DNA of 64,000 nt, taken from Allosalinactinospora lopnorensis (lineage in GTDB: Bacteria; Actinomycetota; Actinomycetes; Streptosporangiales; Streptosporangiaceae). Each line of letters starts with the position of its first letter. The stretch's first letter is position 1. The stretch covers positions 1 to 64,000 of the forward strand of contig NZ_LAJC01000015.1 of assembly GCF_000981225.1 (NCBI RefSeq), written 5' to 3'. Both the position numbers and the translations under genes were made by a program. The notes under the pieces are model-generated. The model saw only the letters and a list, made by a program, of their open reading frames with translations, ran no database searches and was not told the origin of the DNA. This document shows, in pieces, positions 46,856 to 55,986 of this stretch.

Positions 46856-47092
46856 AAAACTTCGCGAGACAGGGGGGCGATCGCGGGAACTATGCGGTCA
46901 CTCGGCGGCGAGAAGAGAGTTTGCCGAGGTCAGCGGACACAGGGGAGGCTCATCACAGCCAGGCGTGGCCTTCGTCTCAGTGAGGGCGGGCGACCGCGGG
47001 GACGCTGGAGCGGCCCACCGGCCGCGAGCGGCGGGCGCGCAGCGCGCCCCGCGGAAGCGGCGGCACCGTATCCCCCGCCAGAGGCGCGCACC

Positions 47093-48334
47093 TCAGGTGA
47101 CCCAGGAGCGCCTCGCGAACTCGGGGGCACGCCACTCGCCGGAGCGCACCACCTCGACGAGCGCCGTCGCCGCATCGTAGACGTCGACATAGCGCAGGTA
47201 GAGCGGGGTGAAGCCGAACCGCAGAACATCGGGCGCACGGAAGTCACCGATGACACCGCGCGCGATCAGGGCCTGCACTATCGCATAGCCCGTGTTCCCA
47301 TCATCGTGGCGCAGCGAGACCTGGCTGCCGCGCCGCTCCGCCCGCCGCGGCGTGACCAGCGTCAGTCCCGCCCCCGCTGTCAGCTCGATGAACAGCTCGG
47401 TCATGGCGAGGCTCTTCGCGCGCACCTGGTCCATGGCGACCCGGCCCCACAACTCCAGGCTCGCCTCCAGCGCGGCGTCGGCGATCAGCGGCTGGGATCC
47501 GCTGAGGAAGCGGCTGGCGCTGTCAGCGGGAACGTAGTCGCCGGAGAAGTCGAACGGGCGGGCATGACCGTGCCAGCCGGTGATGGGCTGCCGCGCGTTG
47601 CGGTGATGGCGCTCGGCCAGGTAGCTGAACGCGGGGGCGCCCGGGCCGGCGTTGAGGTACTTGTACGTGCAGCCCACCGCGAAGTCGACGGCGCACTCGC
47701 CGAGCTCGACGGGAACCGCGCCCACGCTGTGGCAGAGGTCCCAGATCATCAGCGCACCGTGTTCCCGCACGAGACGCGTTGTCCCGGCCATGTCGCGCAG
47801 CGCACCGGTGCGGTAGTCGACATGGCTGAGCAGCACGACCGCGACGTCCCCCGCGGCCAGTGCCTCGCCCAGCTCCGGGCCGTCAGGGTCGACGCGGCGC
47901 TCGTCGGCCCCCAGCAGTTCCACCACCCCCTGGGTGATGTAGAGGTCGGTGGGGAAGTTGCCGGACTCCCCCACGACCACCCGCCGGCCCGGGTTCAGCC
48001 GGAGGGCGGCGACCAGCACCTTGAACAGGTTGGCCGAGGTCCCGTCCCCGACCACGACCTCGTGCGGCTGGGCGCCTACCAGTGGGGCGATCCCGGCGCC
48101 GAGCGTGCGCGGCTTGTCCCACCAGCCGGCGTCACTCCAGCTTTTGACCAGGCCCCTCCCCCATTCCCGCTCGACCACCTGTGCCACGCGCCCCGGCGTC
48201 GCCTTGGGCAGCGCGCCCAGCGAGTTGCCGTCGAGGTAGACCACGCCTTCCGGAAGCGAGAACTCGTCCCGGAAGCGGGCCAGGGGGTCCTCGGCGTCCA
48301 GCTTCGCGCAGTCCTCTCGGGTAAGGGCTGTCAT
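47093..48334 (-). CDS. kynU: Kynureninase
   Basis: PLP enzyme splitting kynurenine to anthranilate and alanine. 413 aa. Motifs: VYLDGNSLGALPKATP, the SANLFKVLVAALRLNPGRRVVVGESGNFPTDLYI block, LSHVDYRTGALRDM, WDLCHSVGAVPVEL and VGCTYKYLNAGPGAPAFSYLAERH, with the PLP lysine in CTYKYLN, then GWHGHARPFDFSG. ATG 48334, 87 bp after the kynA stop, same strand, so one tryptophan-catabolic operon. Complete, no frameshift. Confidence 0.95.
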   Translation of the reverse strand: MTALTREDCAKLDAEDPLARFRDEFSLPEGVVYLDGNSLGALPKATPGRVAQVVEREWGRGLVKSWSDAGWWDKPRTLGAGIAPLVGAQPHEVVVGDGTSANLFKVLVAALRLNPGRRVVVGESGNFPTDLYITQGVVELLGADERRVDPDGPELGEALAAGDVAVVLLSHVDYRTGALRDMAGTTRLVREHGALMIWDLCHSVGAVPVELGECAVDFAVGCTYKYLNAGPGAPAFSYLAERHHRNARQPITGWHGHARPFDFSGDYVPADSASRFLSGSQPLIADAALEASLELWGRVAMDQVRAKSLAMTELFIELTAGAGLTLVTPRRAERRGSQVSLRHDDGNTGYAIVQALIARGVIGDFRAPDVLRFGFTPLYLRYVDVYDAATALVEVVRSGEWRAPEFARRSWVT

Positions 48335-48421
48335 CGCGCACCGTCTCCTTCTGCTTCACTCGCCCGCTGTCAGTCCTCCCGGCAGCGGCCGGGCGCGGGC
48401 CGGGCTGCGCCCGGTCGCCGT

Positions 48422-49315
48422 TCAGATACTCGTGCGCAGCGTCCACAGCTCCGGGAACACGTCCTGCCCCGCGTTCTTGCCCAACCACTCCAGGCCGCTG
48501 GAACCTCCCGTACCCGGTTTGGCGCCCATCCCCCGCTTGACCGCCATGAGATGGCGGTGCCGCCACCGGGTCACCCGCTCCGCGGTGTCCACCAGCGCCT
48601 CGGCCAGGGCGAACAGTTCGTTGCCGGGCCGGTCGTCGGCGTACACCTCGGCCCAGGCCTGTTCGACACCGGGGTGCGGGGCGTAGGGCCGGGTCCAGTC
48701 GCGGTCCACCCGCTCGCGCGGGACCGGAAGGCCGCGCCGATGCAGCAGCCGCAGCGCCGCGTCGTACAGTCCGGGCTCGGCCAGCGCACCTTCCAGGTCG
48801 GCGCGTACCTCCGGCGCGGACCGGTGCGGCCGCACCATGGCCGCGGACTTGTTGCCGAGCAGGAACTCCAGGTGGCGGTATGCGTAGGACTGGAATCCCG
48901 ACGCCTCGCCGAGCGACTCGCGGAACCGGCCGAACTCTGGCGGGGTGAGCGTCGCCAGCAGATCCCAGGACTTCACCAGCACGTCCTGGACGTGGGTTGC
49001 GCGCCGCAGCGCCGCGAGGGCCTCTGGGAGATCGTCCGCCTCCAGCGCGTCGCGGGCCTCTTCCCAGCGCTGCCGCAGGAGCTTGAAGAGCAGCTCCATC
49101 ACCTGCGTGGTGATGATGAACGAGGGCTCGGCCGGCTCGTTGGTGCGGGGACGCTGCAGCTCCAGCAGCGTGTCGAGCTCGCCGTACCGCACGTAGGGGT
49201 TGGTCTGCTCGAACGTGAGCGTGGGCCCTTCCCGTGCCGGAACGGTCCGCTCGGCGCGGCCGGTCGTCCCGCCCGGGTGTCCGGGTTCCCTCGGCGCCTG
49301 CGAAGCACAGACCAT
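48422..49315 (-). CDS. kynA: Tryptophan 2,3-dioxygenase
   Basis: Heme dioxygenase opening the tryptophan indole ring to N-formylkynurenine. Motifs: NPYVRYGELDTLLELQRPRTNEPAEPSFIITTQVMELLFKLL, SYAYRHLEFLLGNKSAAM and VTRWRHRHLMAVKRGMGAKPGTGGSSGLEWL, with the proximal heme His in WRHRHL. ATG 49315 has AAGGAGGG 7 bases upstream, a strong site; the first 30 or so residues are extra relative to the family. Leads the kyn operon, divergent from an Lrp-type regulator. Confidence 0.96.
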   Translation of the reverse strand: MVCASQAPREPGHPGGTTGRAERTVPAREGPTLTFEQTNPYVRYGELDTLLELQRPRTNEPAEPSFIITTQVMELLFKLLRQRWEEARDALEADDLPEALAALRRATHVQDVLVKSWDLLATLTPPEFGRFRESLGEASGFQSYAYRHLEFLLGNKSAAMVRPHRSAPEVRADLEGALAEPGLYDAALRLLHRRGLPVPRERVDRDWTRPYAPHPGVEQAWAEVYADDRPGNELFALAEALVDTAERVTRWRHRHLMAVKRGMGAKPGTGGSSGLEWLGKNAGQDVFPELWTLRTSI

Positions 49316-49498
49316 CGGCAGTCCCTCCTTGTATTCCCTGACCGCGGCCCCTGGCCCCGGCGAGATCGGCGAGGAGCGCGGCACTCTTTCAGCATGTGAC
49401 ATCCGTCCCGCACGGAGAATGGACAGCACCGACCGTTCAGCCGCATCGGCTTAGTATTCGTAAGGGATTAACGAGATGGACCTTCACGATTGGAAATC

Positions 49499-49939
49499 AT
49501 GCTGGAGAACGTCGACTGGCGGATCATCACCGAACTGCAGGCCGACGGGCGGCTGTCCTTCAACGAGCTGTCCCGGCGGGTCAACCTCTCCGCCCCGGCC
49601 GTGGCCGAGCGGGTGCGCCGGCTCCAGGACCGCGGCGTGATAACCGGCTACCACGCCCACGTGGACCCGCAGGCCGCCGGGCTCGCGGTGACCGCGCTGG
49701 TGCGCATGGAGTGCTTCGGCGCCCTTTGCCTGCTGCGCGACAAGACGGCGATGCACCGCCCGGAGATCCTGCAACTGCACCGCGTCACCGGTGACGCCTG
49801 CTGCGTCCTGCTCATCGCGGTAGCGTCCATGACCCGCTTCGAGGAGGTCATCGACCGCCTGGCGGAGCACGGCCGCCCGTCGAGCACCATGGTGCTGTCC
49901 AGTCCGGTGCCGTGGCGCGAGGTGAGCCGCCCGGACTGA
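49499..49939 (+). CDS. Lrp/AsnC-family regulator of the kyn operon (KynR-like)
   Basis: 146 aa: HTH in LENVDWRIITELQADGRLSFNELSRRVNLSAPAVAERVRRLQDRGVITGYHAHVDPQAAGL, then RAM ligand-binding region with RVTGDACCVLLIAVASMTRFEEVIDRL. Divergent from kynA with a 183 bp gap. A kynurenine-responsive Lrp-type KynR controls kyn genes in Pseudomonas, so the same role is inferred here. ATG 49499 (MLENVDW) is preferred over the upstream TTG at 49490. Near-palindromic CGTAAGGGATTAACG lies 5' of it. Confidence 0.85.
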   Translation: MLENVDWRIITELQADGRLSFNELSRRVNLSAPAVAERVRRLQDRGVITGYHAHVDPQAAGLAVTALVRMECFGALCLLRDKTAMHRPEILQLHRVTGDACCVLLIAVASMTRFEEVIDRLAEHGRPSSTMVLSSPVPWREVSRPD

Positions 49940-50108
49940 AGCCGGCACACGCGGCCGGCGCTTCCTCTGCCCTTCTCGCCCCCGTCCCGCGGCACCGGCC
50001 GGCCGGGGCGGCGCCGGTTCGCGCTGGGCGCGGTGGCATAGTGGACCCTCGCCGGCCCCGACACGCGAAGGGACGACCACGACGGCTGGGAGCACACCGC
50101 GGCGCCTA

Positions 50109-51431
50109 GTGGCGGGAGTAGTCCTCGGGACGCTGCTCAACGCGTTGAACTCGTCGATGATCGCGCTCGCCCTGGTGCCCATCGAACGGCACTACGGCAC
50201 CGGGATGGCGACCGCCACCTGGCTCGTCTCCGCGTTCTACCTCGCGGCCACCGTCAGCATGCCCGTCATGGGCCGCCTCGCCGACCGGTTCGGGGCGCGC
50301 AGGGTGTTCGTCTGCGGACTGGTACTGGTCTGCCTGACGTCCGCGTTCGCCCCACTCGCCCCCAACATCTGGTGGCTGGTCGCCGCGCGGGTCCTGCTCG
50401 CCGTGGGCACGTCCGTCGCTTTCCCCTCGGCCATGGCGGTCTTCCGGTCCGCGCTGCCCGCAGGGCCGCCGCAGACCGCGATGGCGATGGTGGCCACCGT
50501 CAACTCCGCCAGCGCCGCCTTCGGCCCCGTGCTGGGCGGGATCCTGGTCCAGGTATGGGGATGGCAGGCGATCTGGCTGGTCAACGTTCCGGTCACGACG
50601 CTTGGGGTGGTTCTCGCACTCCTCCTTCTGCCGCCCGTGGCACCACGCGCGCAGCCGCGAAGGCGCTCCTCGACCGTCCTCGCCGAACTCGACCTGCCCG
50701 GCATCGGGGCGTTCATACTGGCCATGGGCGGCATGGTCGGTTTTCTGCTCTCGGCCTCGGACGAGCCGCGGTGGCTGCTGCTCCCACTCGCCGCGGTCGC
50801 CGCCGCGGCGCTGCTGCTGCGCGAACTGCGCACCGCTACGCCGTTCCTGGACCTGCGCATGCTCGGCGCGAACCGGCGGCTGCTCTCGGTCTTCGCACGG
50901 AACACCGCCATCAATGTGGTGTTCTACCTCGGCTTTCTCGGAATACCCCAGTGGTTGCAGAGTGCGCGGGAGGTGAGCGCGGGACTGGCCGGGATGGTCG
51001 TCCTCCCCATCGCCGGAATCAGCGTGTTCGCGCTCCCCCTGGTGACCCGGTTGCTGCGCCGCTTCGACGAGCGGTTCGTGCTCATCACGGGCGGCCTACT
51101 GCTCCTCTGCGGCTCGGCCGGGCTGCTGTTGGCCGACGGCTCCACCCCACTGTGGGCGCTGATCCTGCTGACCGCGCTACTCGGCCTGCCCAACGCCTTC
51201 AACAACCTCGGGCTGCAGTCGTCGATGTACCGTGCGGCACCCGGCGACCACATCGGGGTCGCGTCAGGGCTGTTCCAGACCTTCCGTTTCATCGGCTCGA
51301 TAACGGCCTCGGTGATCCTCGGTGTGGTGTTCGCCCACGGGATCACCGACGCCGGACTGAAGGCCATGGCCTGCGTCATGGTCGCTGTCTCCGCGATCGT
51401 GGTGGCGACCGGCCTTCGACGGACCCCCTGA
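50109..51431 (+). CDS. MFS transporter, probable drug exporter (DHA2-like)
   Basis: 440 aa with about 12 or more TM spans. Motif A-like GRLADRFGARRVF follows TM2, and LGGILVQVWGWQAIWLVNVPVTTLGVVLALLLLPP is typical of motif C/DHA2 exporters. A lone regulator or resistance partner is not beside it; substrate unknown. The open frame starts at GTG 50109 with a poor ribosome site, so the true N-terminus may be slightly off or lost to a nearby indel. It is codirectional with the Lrp gene and DUF4031. Confidence 0.8.
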   Translation: MAGVVLGTLLNALNSSMIALALVPIERHYGTGMATATWLVSAFYLAATVSMPVMGRLADRFGARRVFVCGLVLVCLTSAFAPLAPNIWWLVAARVLLAVGTSVAFPSAMAVFRSALPAGPPQTAMAMVATVNSASAAFGPVLGGILVQVWGWQAIWLVNVPVTTLGVVLALLLLPPVAPRAQPRRRSSTVLAELDLPGIGAFILAMGGMVGFLLSASDEPRWLLLPLAAVAAAALLLRELRTATPFLDLRMLGANRRLLSVFARNTAINVVFYLGFLGIPQWLQSAREVSAGLAGMVVLPIAGISVFALPLVTRLLRRFDERFVLITGGLLLLCGSAGLLLADGSTPLWALILLTALLGLPNAFNNLGLQSSMYRAAPGDHIGVASGLFQTFRFIGSITASVILGVVFAHGITDAGLKAMACVMVAVSAIVVATGLRRTP

Positions 51432-51514
51432 TGAGCACGGCGCGGGGAGCCCGGCCGCGGCGCGGTTCACTCTGCGGGAGTGCCCGCCTCCGGCGGTCGC
51501 CTAGAGTCGGGGCC

Positions 51515-51883
51515 GTGAGCGTCCTCATCGATCCCCCCGTTTGGCCCGGTCCGCGCGATCTGTACTGGTCGCATCTGGTCAGCGACGCCAGTCACGACGA
51601 GTTGCACGATTTCGCTCGCCGGCTCGGCGTGCCCGCCCGGGCCTTCGACCGGGACCACTACGACGTTCCCGAGACGGCCTACAATCGGGCGATCGAGTTG
51701 GGCGCGCTGCCGGTACCGGGTCGGGAACTGGTCGCCCGACTGGTCGCCTCAGGACTGCGGCGACGCAAGTCCGGGCGCGGTGTTCTCCAGTCGGACCAGC
51801 TCCGCGCGGATGTTGACCCGCGCCCGATCCTCCCAGCGGACGCGGGCGAGCGGCGTGTGGAACAGCTGAGGCGTTCGGAGTAA
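51515..51883 (+). CDS. DUF4031 family protein
   Basis: About 122 aa. SVLIDPPVWPGPRDLYWSHLVSDASHDELHDFARRLGVPARAFDRDHYDVPETAYNRAIELGALPVPGRELVARLVASGLRRRK matches DUF4031, a small family of unknown function. GTG 51515. After LRRRK about 38 extra residues overlap the convergent HD-domain gene by 135 bp, and the family normally ends near LRRRK, so the stop may be displaced by an unseen indel. Confidence 0.75.
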   Translation: MSVLIDPPVWPGPRDLYWSHLVSDASHDELHDFARRLGVPARAFDRDHYDVPETAYNRAIELGALPVPGRELVARLVASGLRRRKSGRGVLQSDQLRADVDPRPILPADAGERRVEQLRRSE

Positions 51884-52411
51884 CTCCCGCAGGATCGCGG
51901 CCCGGCCCCGCCGGAAGTCGGTGTCGGGAACGTGGGAGTACTCCTCGCGCACCGCGGCGGTGTAGGCCAGGTACTCGCCGGGGGTGCCACCCAGTACGGA
52001 CAGGTCGGCGTCGCAGAGCACCCGGCCGTCGGGGTCGCCGACCGCAGGGCGGTGCGCGGCGGTGAGCCGGACCAGCCGGGCCACCTCGGCCACGCGCGCG
52101 CCGTCCACTCCGCAGGCCGGAAGCGTCTGCTCGGCGAGGCGGGCGCTCTGCTCCTCGTCCTCGCCCGGCATTCCCGCATAGACCGCGTCGTGGAACCAGG
52201 CGGCATAGCGCACGGCCGCGATATCGGCGGCCTGACCGGCCAGTTCGTCAACGGCGGCGAGCACCGCTCGCAAATGGTCGAGGGTGTGGTAGCGCCGGTG
52301 CGGCTCGGACCAGCGTTCGAGCAGGTCGGCCCGAACGGCCTCGGCCTCGGGTCCGGAGCCCGCGAGCTCCCGCCAGGCCGCGGAGAGCTCAGGCCCGATC
52401 GGCGTCGTCAT
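51749..52411 (-). CDS. HD-domain metal-dependent phosphohydrolase-like protein
   Basis: 220 aa. HD-type motifs: RRYHTLDHL (His), YAAWFHDAVYAGM (HD), and LCDADLSVLGG further on, as in the predicted HD phosphohydrolases encoded beside DUF4031 proteins. Substrate unknown. Start ATG 52411 overlaps the PhzF stop as ATGA, so the two are cotranscribed. Confidence 0.82.
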   Translation of the reverse strand: MTTPIGPELSAAWRELAGSGPEAEAVRADLLERWSEPHRRYHTLDHLRAVLAAVDELAGQAADIAAVRYAAWFHDAVYAGMPGEDEEQSARLAEQTLPACGVDGARVAEVARLVRLTAAHRPAVGDPDGRVLCDADLSVLGGTPGEYLAYTAAVREEYSHVPDTDFRRGRAAILRELLRTPQLFHTPLARVRWEDRARVNIRAELVRLENTAPGLASPQS

Positions 52412-53202
52412 CGGCTCCTCGGTGGCCTCCCGTCGTTGTCTCGGCCGCCTCTCGCGCAGCCGTCATTCCCACGCGCCTCGTCGGGTAACACGGTGGCCGC
52501 CGTGGTCCAGGGGATCCGGTAGCCGCGCGTTTCCACCAGGGCGCAACGGCCGCCGACCTCAACGGTGCCGTCGGGGCCGGGGCGCACCTCGATCCGGGAA
52601 CCCATGCCCTGGCGGATGGTGAGCGGGCGCCCGAGCAGCGCCCCTAGGCGCAGGGCCGCCGCCCCCGTCGCCTCATCCTCGTCGATGCCCATCCCGCTCG
52701 GGAAGACACGTACCCGGACCCGGCCCGCGGCCTCGTCCTCCCACGACCAGATGTGCAGGTCCGCGCCGGGCTCGGCGCCCGCCCACGCGTCGACGTCGGC
52801 GGGGGACGGCATCTGGCGGGTATCGAACTCCGGGGCCGACTCGGGAGCGGCGCGTATCCAGGTGAGATCCCCCTCGGCCCAGGTCGGCACCGGCCCCGCC
52901 GGCGGGTTCAGCACCTGCACGCCGGTGCCGCCGCGGCGCAGCAGCCAGGAGGTCCCCACCAAGGGGTGCCCGGCGAGCGGCAGTTCCTTGGCCGGTGTGT
53001 GGATGTGCAGCCGTCCGGTCGCCGGGTCCTCGAGGAACACCGTCTCGGCGAACCCAAGATCCGCCGCCACGTGCTGGCGGGTCCGCTCCGGAAGGCCCTG
53101 GGTGTCGAGGAAGAGGCCGAGTTCGTTCCCGCCGGTGTCGCCCCCGCCGCCGAAATCGCCGAGGAACACCGTCACCACGTACAACGTGCTCGTTTCGCCC
53201 AT
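52408..53202 (-). CDS. PhzF-family epimerase/isomerase-like protein
   Basis: 264 aa. PhzF-type fold: GGNELGLFLDTQGLP, FAETVFLEDPATGRLHIHTPAKELPLAGHPLVGTSWLL with the family's GHP, and GIDEDEATGAAALRLG. The catalytic acid (Glu in the first domain) is plausible at NELG. Role unknown; homologues are diverse. ATG 53202. No frameshift. Confidence 0.85.
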   Translation of the reverse strand: MGETSTLYVVTVFLGDFGGGGDTGGNELGLFLDTQGLPERTRQHVAADLGFAETVFLEDPATGRLHIHTPAKELPLAGHPLVGTSWLLRRGGTGVQVLNPPAGPVPTWAEGDLTWIRAAPESAPEFDTRQMPSPADVDAWAGAEPGADLHIWSWEDEAAGRVRVRVFPSGMGIDEDEATGAAALRLGALLGRPLTIRQGMGSRIEVRPGPDGTVEVGGRCALVETRGYRIPWTTAATVLPDEARGNDGCARGGRDNDGRPPRSR

Positions 53203-53259
53203 GGCGCCACCCTAACCCCGGACATCAGCAAAGCATTGCTTACTTTTTACCTGGTCGAT

Positions 53260-53352
53260 GCGTTAGCCGCCCTTGGTCAAGTGGCGCCCTCCCAGCGGCT
53301 GTAGAGCGTTAATCGGCGCTGATGTGGATCGGCGGCGTTAAGCACGCGTTAA
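53260..53352. repeat. Four GCGTTA(A) repeats before the VOC gene
   Basis: GCGTTA occurs at 53260-53265, 53306-53312, 53335-53341 and 53346-53352 (the last three as GCGTTAA), same orientation, in the gap between PhzF and the VOC gene. Spacings of 46, 29 and 11 bases. They resemble a regulator-binding cluster; the protein is unknown. A chance cluster is not excluded. Confidence 0.4.
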
Positions 53353-53455
53353 TAGCCCTCCATGGATCCGGGATCGGGACGTAAGCTCAGAAAACGTGCT
53401 TGACCTTTTCCCTCCCCGCAAACTTCGGCCGCCTCGCCGCCGGAGAGAGGTATCA

Positions 53456-53866
53456 GTGCCCCGCTTTTCCGGTATCGCCCACATCACGCTTTCCGTGCGT
53501 GACCGCGACGCCAGCGTCGAGTTCTACCGCTCCGTCCTCGGCTTCCGGGAGTTCCGGACTCGTGACGACGGTCAGACGCTGCACACCGACTGCAGCCACG
53601 AGTCGGGTATGGTCCTCGGGTTCACCCAGCACAAGGACCACTTCAAGGGGCTGTTCGACTGCCGGCACGCCGGTGTCGACCACATCGCCCTCAGGATCGG
53701 CCACCTGGGTGATCTGGAGGCGTGGGAGGAGCGTCTGACCGACATGGACATCGACCACACGCCGATCGTCCATTCCGCGTGGGGTTCGGCTCTCAACTTC
53801 AACGACCCGGACGGTTTCCAGCTCGAACTGTTCTGCCCGGCCGAACCGGACAGCGGCGAAGACTAG
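53456..53866 (+). CDS. VOC-family protein (glyoxalase/dioxygenase superfamily)
   Basis: 136 aa. One VOC domain: IAHITLSVRDRDASVEFYRSVLGFREF, GVDHIALRIGHLGDLEAWEERL, WGSALNFNDPDGFQLELFCP. Metal ligands plausibly include the His in AHITLSV, the His in VDHIAL and the Glu in FQLELF. Function unknown. GTG 53456 has GGAGAGAGG upstream. It ends at the bidirectional terminator shared with the DeoR gene. Confidence 0.85.
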   Translation: MPRFSGIAHITLSVRDRDASVEFYRSVLGFREFRTRDDGQTLHTDCSHESGMVLGFTQHKDHFKGLFDCRHAGVDHIALRIGHLGDLEAWEERLTDMDIDHTPIVHSAWGSALNFNDPDGFQLELFCPAEPDSGED

Positions 53867-53877
53867 AAGGACGGCGT

Positions 53878-53910
53878 GCTACCCGCCGGACGGAAGGTCC
53901 GGCGGGTAGC
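53878..53910. terminator. Bidirectional terminator between VOC and DeoR genes
   Basis: Perfect 14-bp stem GCTACCCGCCGGAC / GTCCGGCGGGTAGC with a 5-base loop between two convergent genes. Confidence 0.8.
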
Positions 53911-53940
53911 CGAAGCGGTCTGCCGGACGGCCCCACGGGA

Positions 53941-54711
53941 CTACTCGGATGCGACCAGGTGCAGGCGCATGTCCCGGGACCGCATCTCATCGACGGCCGA
54001 CCGGGGGAGCCGATCGTCGCTGACGATCAGGTCGAACTCCTCCAGCCGGGCCACCCGGAACGTGCCGAACTTGCCGTACTTCGTGCTGTCCACGGTGAGG
54101 ACGCTCTTGGAGGCGATGTTCAGCAGCTGCTGCTTTGCCACGACCTTGGGTTCCGATGGGGTGGTCGAACCGCGGTCGATGTCCCAGGAGCTGCTGGCGA
54201 TGAACGCCAGGTCGACGTTGACCTTGCTGAGGAAGTCCGCGGTGAACTGCCCGACCGAGGAGTGGTCGGCGTGCGAGACGACGCCTCCGGTGTGGATCAG
54301 CTCGATGTTGGGGTACTCCATGAGGTGGCCCACGACGTTGAAGTCGTTCGTGACGACGGTCAGCCCCCGCTTGCCGGTGAGCATCGGCACCATCTGCAGC
54401 GTGGTCGTCCCGGCGTCCAGGAAGATGGTGAAGTTCTCCCGCACCAGCTCCGCCGCGGCCCGCGTGATGGCGCGCTTGGCCGGCACCTCCAGTTGGGCCT
54501 TGGCCAGGTAGGAGGGTTCGCTCTTGAGCCGGGCCGCCAGGCGCACCCCACCGGTGACCGACAGCACCTTGCCCTCGTTCTCCAGCGTCTGGATGTCCCG
54601 CCGCACCGTCATGTGCGATACGGACAGCATCGACGTGAGCTCGTTGATGCTCAGAACGTGGCGTTCCTGCAAGAGCTTAAGGATGTGCTCGCGTCGCTGG
54701 TCGGGGATCAT
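53941..54711 (-). CDS. DeoR/GlpR-family transcriptional regulator
   Basis: 256 aa. N-terminal HTH (MIPDQRREHILKLLQERHVLSINELTSMLSVSHMTVRRDIQTLE) with the family recognition helix, then the sugar-phosphate isomerase-like sensor domain: FLDAGTTTLQMVPML, VVTNDFNVVGHLMEYPNIELIHTGGVV and VDSTKYGKFGTFRVARLEEFDLIVSD. Divergent from the glycerophosphodiesterase gene, so it probably controls it in response to a phosphorylated ligand such as glycerol 3-phosphate; inferred. ATG 54711 has GAGGCGA 4 bases upstream. Confidence 0.88.
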   Translation of the reverse strand: MIPDQRREHILKLLQERHVLSINELTSMLSVSHMTVRRDIQTLENEGKVLSVTGGVRLAARLKSEPSYLAKAQLEVPAKRAITRAAAELVRENFTIFLDAGTTTLQMVPMLTGKRGLTVVTNDFNVVGHLMEYPNIELIHTGGVVSHADHSSVGQFTADFLSKVNVDLAFIASSSWDIDRGSTTPSEPKVVAKQQLLNIASKSVLTVDSTKYGKFGTFRVARLEEFDLIVSDDRLPRSAVDEMRSRDMRLHLVASE

Positions 54712-55020
54712 CGTTCGCCTCAAGACCTCGGTTGTGGGAAGTGCGTGTGCCACTGTTGCAGACGCACGGTCTGCCCTAGAAGTTTCCCAGGTCAGGCGCG
54801 ACCGGCACCGCACGGGCCCGGCCCGTGTCCCCTCGTATGCCCGCTGTCCTGGTCTTTTTCCTGGTTTTTCCCGGTACCCCCTTCGCCGGTGTCGGGTTTT
54901 TGGCAATCTGGGGGGCACGACTCTTGCAGGCCTGGAAAACAGCAGCAGCGGCGGCCCGCCCTCGCCGCGCCGATGTCGACCCGGCCGCGCATCGGATCGA
55001 AGATGTCCAGGAGATGCCTC

Positions 55021-55784
55021 ATGACGCTGGCGATCGCCCATCGCGGTGACCCCATCCAGTTCCGGGAGAACACACTGCCGGCCATTCGGGCCGCCGCCGC
55101 GGCGGGGGCCGACATGGTGGAGATCGACCTCAAGCTCACCAGCGACGCCCAGGTGGTTCTGCTCCACGACGCCACCATGGAACGCCTCTGGGGCTTCTCC
55201 CGGCCGGTGACCGGACTGAGCCTGGCCGAGCTGGCCGCGTTCAACGGCGAGGCGGACCAGCGTGTCCCGACCCTGCTGGAGGTTCTGGCGGAGTTCGGCC
55301 GGCCGCACCCGCTCCAGTTCATGCTGAACGTGACGTCGGTCGACACCGCCCTGGCCACCGACGCCTGGTGCAGGAGCTCGGTCTGGCCGAAAAGGTGCTC
55401 TACACCGGTTCGATCGAGGCGATACGCGCGGTCCGGTCGCACCGTCCCGGCGTGGAGCTGGCGCTGACCTGGGACCGCGAGGATCCGCCCGCGGCCGACC
55501 TGTGGCAGGCGGTGCGCCCGCGCTTCTACAACGTCTATTATCCGCTCATCACCCGCGAACTGGTGGCGGAGGTGCATCGACACGGCTGCGAGGTCTCAGC
55601 GTGGACGGTCAACGACTTCACGGAGATGGCACGGCTTCTCGGCATGGGGGTCGACGCGGTCGTGACCGACCACCCCGCCGAACTCGCCCAGCTGGCCGGT
55701 GGACAGCGTGAGCACACGAGCGCCCACCAGGACCGGGCCGCCCGGCCCGCCGCGGAGCCGCCGCATCAGCGCCGCGGCTGGTAG
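55021..55784 (+). pseudogene. Glycerophosphodiester phosphodiesterase, one frameshift
   Basis: GDPD-family enzyme cleaving glycerophosphodiesters to an alcohol and glycerol 3-phosphate. N-terminal TLAIAHRGDPIQFRENTLPAIRAAAAAGADMVEIDLKLTSDAQVVLLHDATMERLWG holds the catalytic His pair and metal-binding residues (HRGD, ENT, EID, HD). Later VSAWTVNDFTEMARLLGMGVDAVVTDHP is the family end. The frame is lost at 55364-55365; adding one C gives ATDALVQELGLAEKVLYTG. ATG 55021 has AGGAGA 7 bases before. No signal peptide, so cytosolic. The 310 bp divergent gap before it holds no gene. Confidence 0.87.
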
Positions 55785-55986
55785 AGAGATCCCTGCGCCG
55801 CGGGCGTTTCCGAGCCCTTCCAAGCTGAGCGCGGAGATCCGGACCCCGAAATCCGCGGTCGGCATCCGTGTTTCCCGTGAATCGGAACGCCTGCACGACT
55901 ATCATCGAAACCGGTTCGTAACCGGATCCGCTGACATCAACCCCCTCGATCGTGTCGCCTGTCGGCGGCGCACTCAAGAGATGATC

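Noticed and set aside
46601-49399. 932-codon plus-strand open frame across the kyn operon
   Set aside because: Antisense to kynU and kynA, whose motifs are unambiguous; the long frame is a codon-bias artefact.
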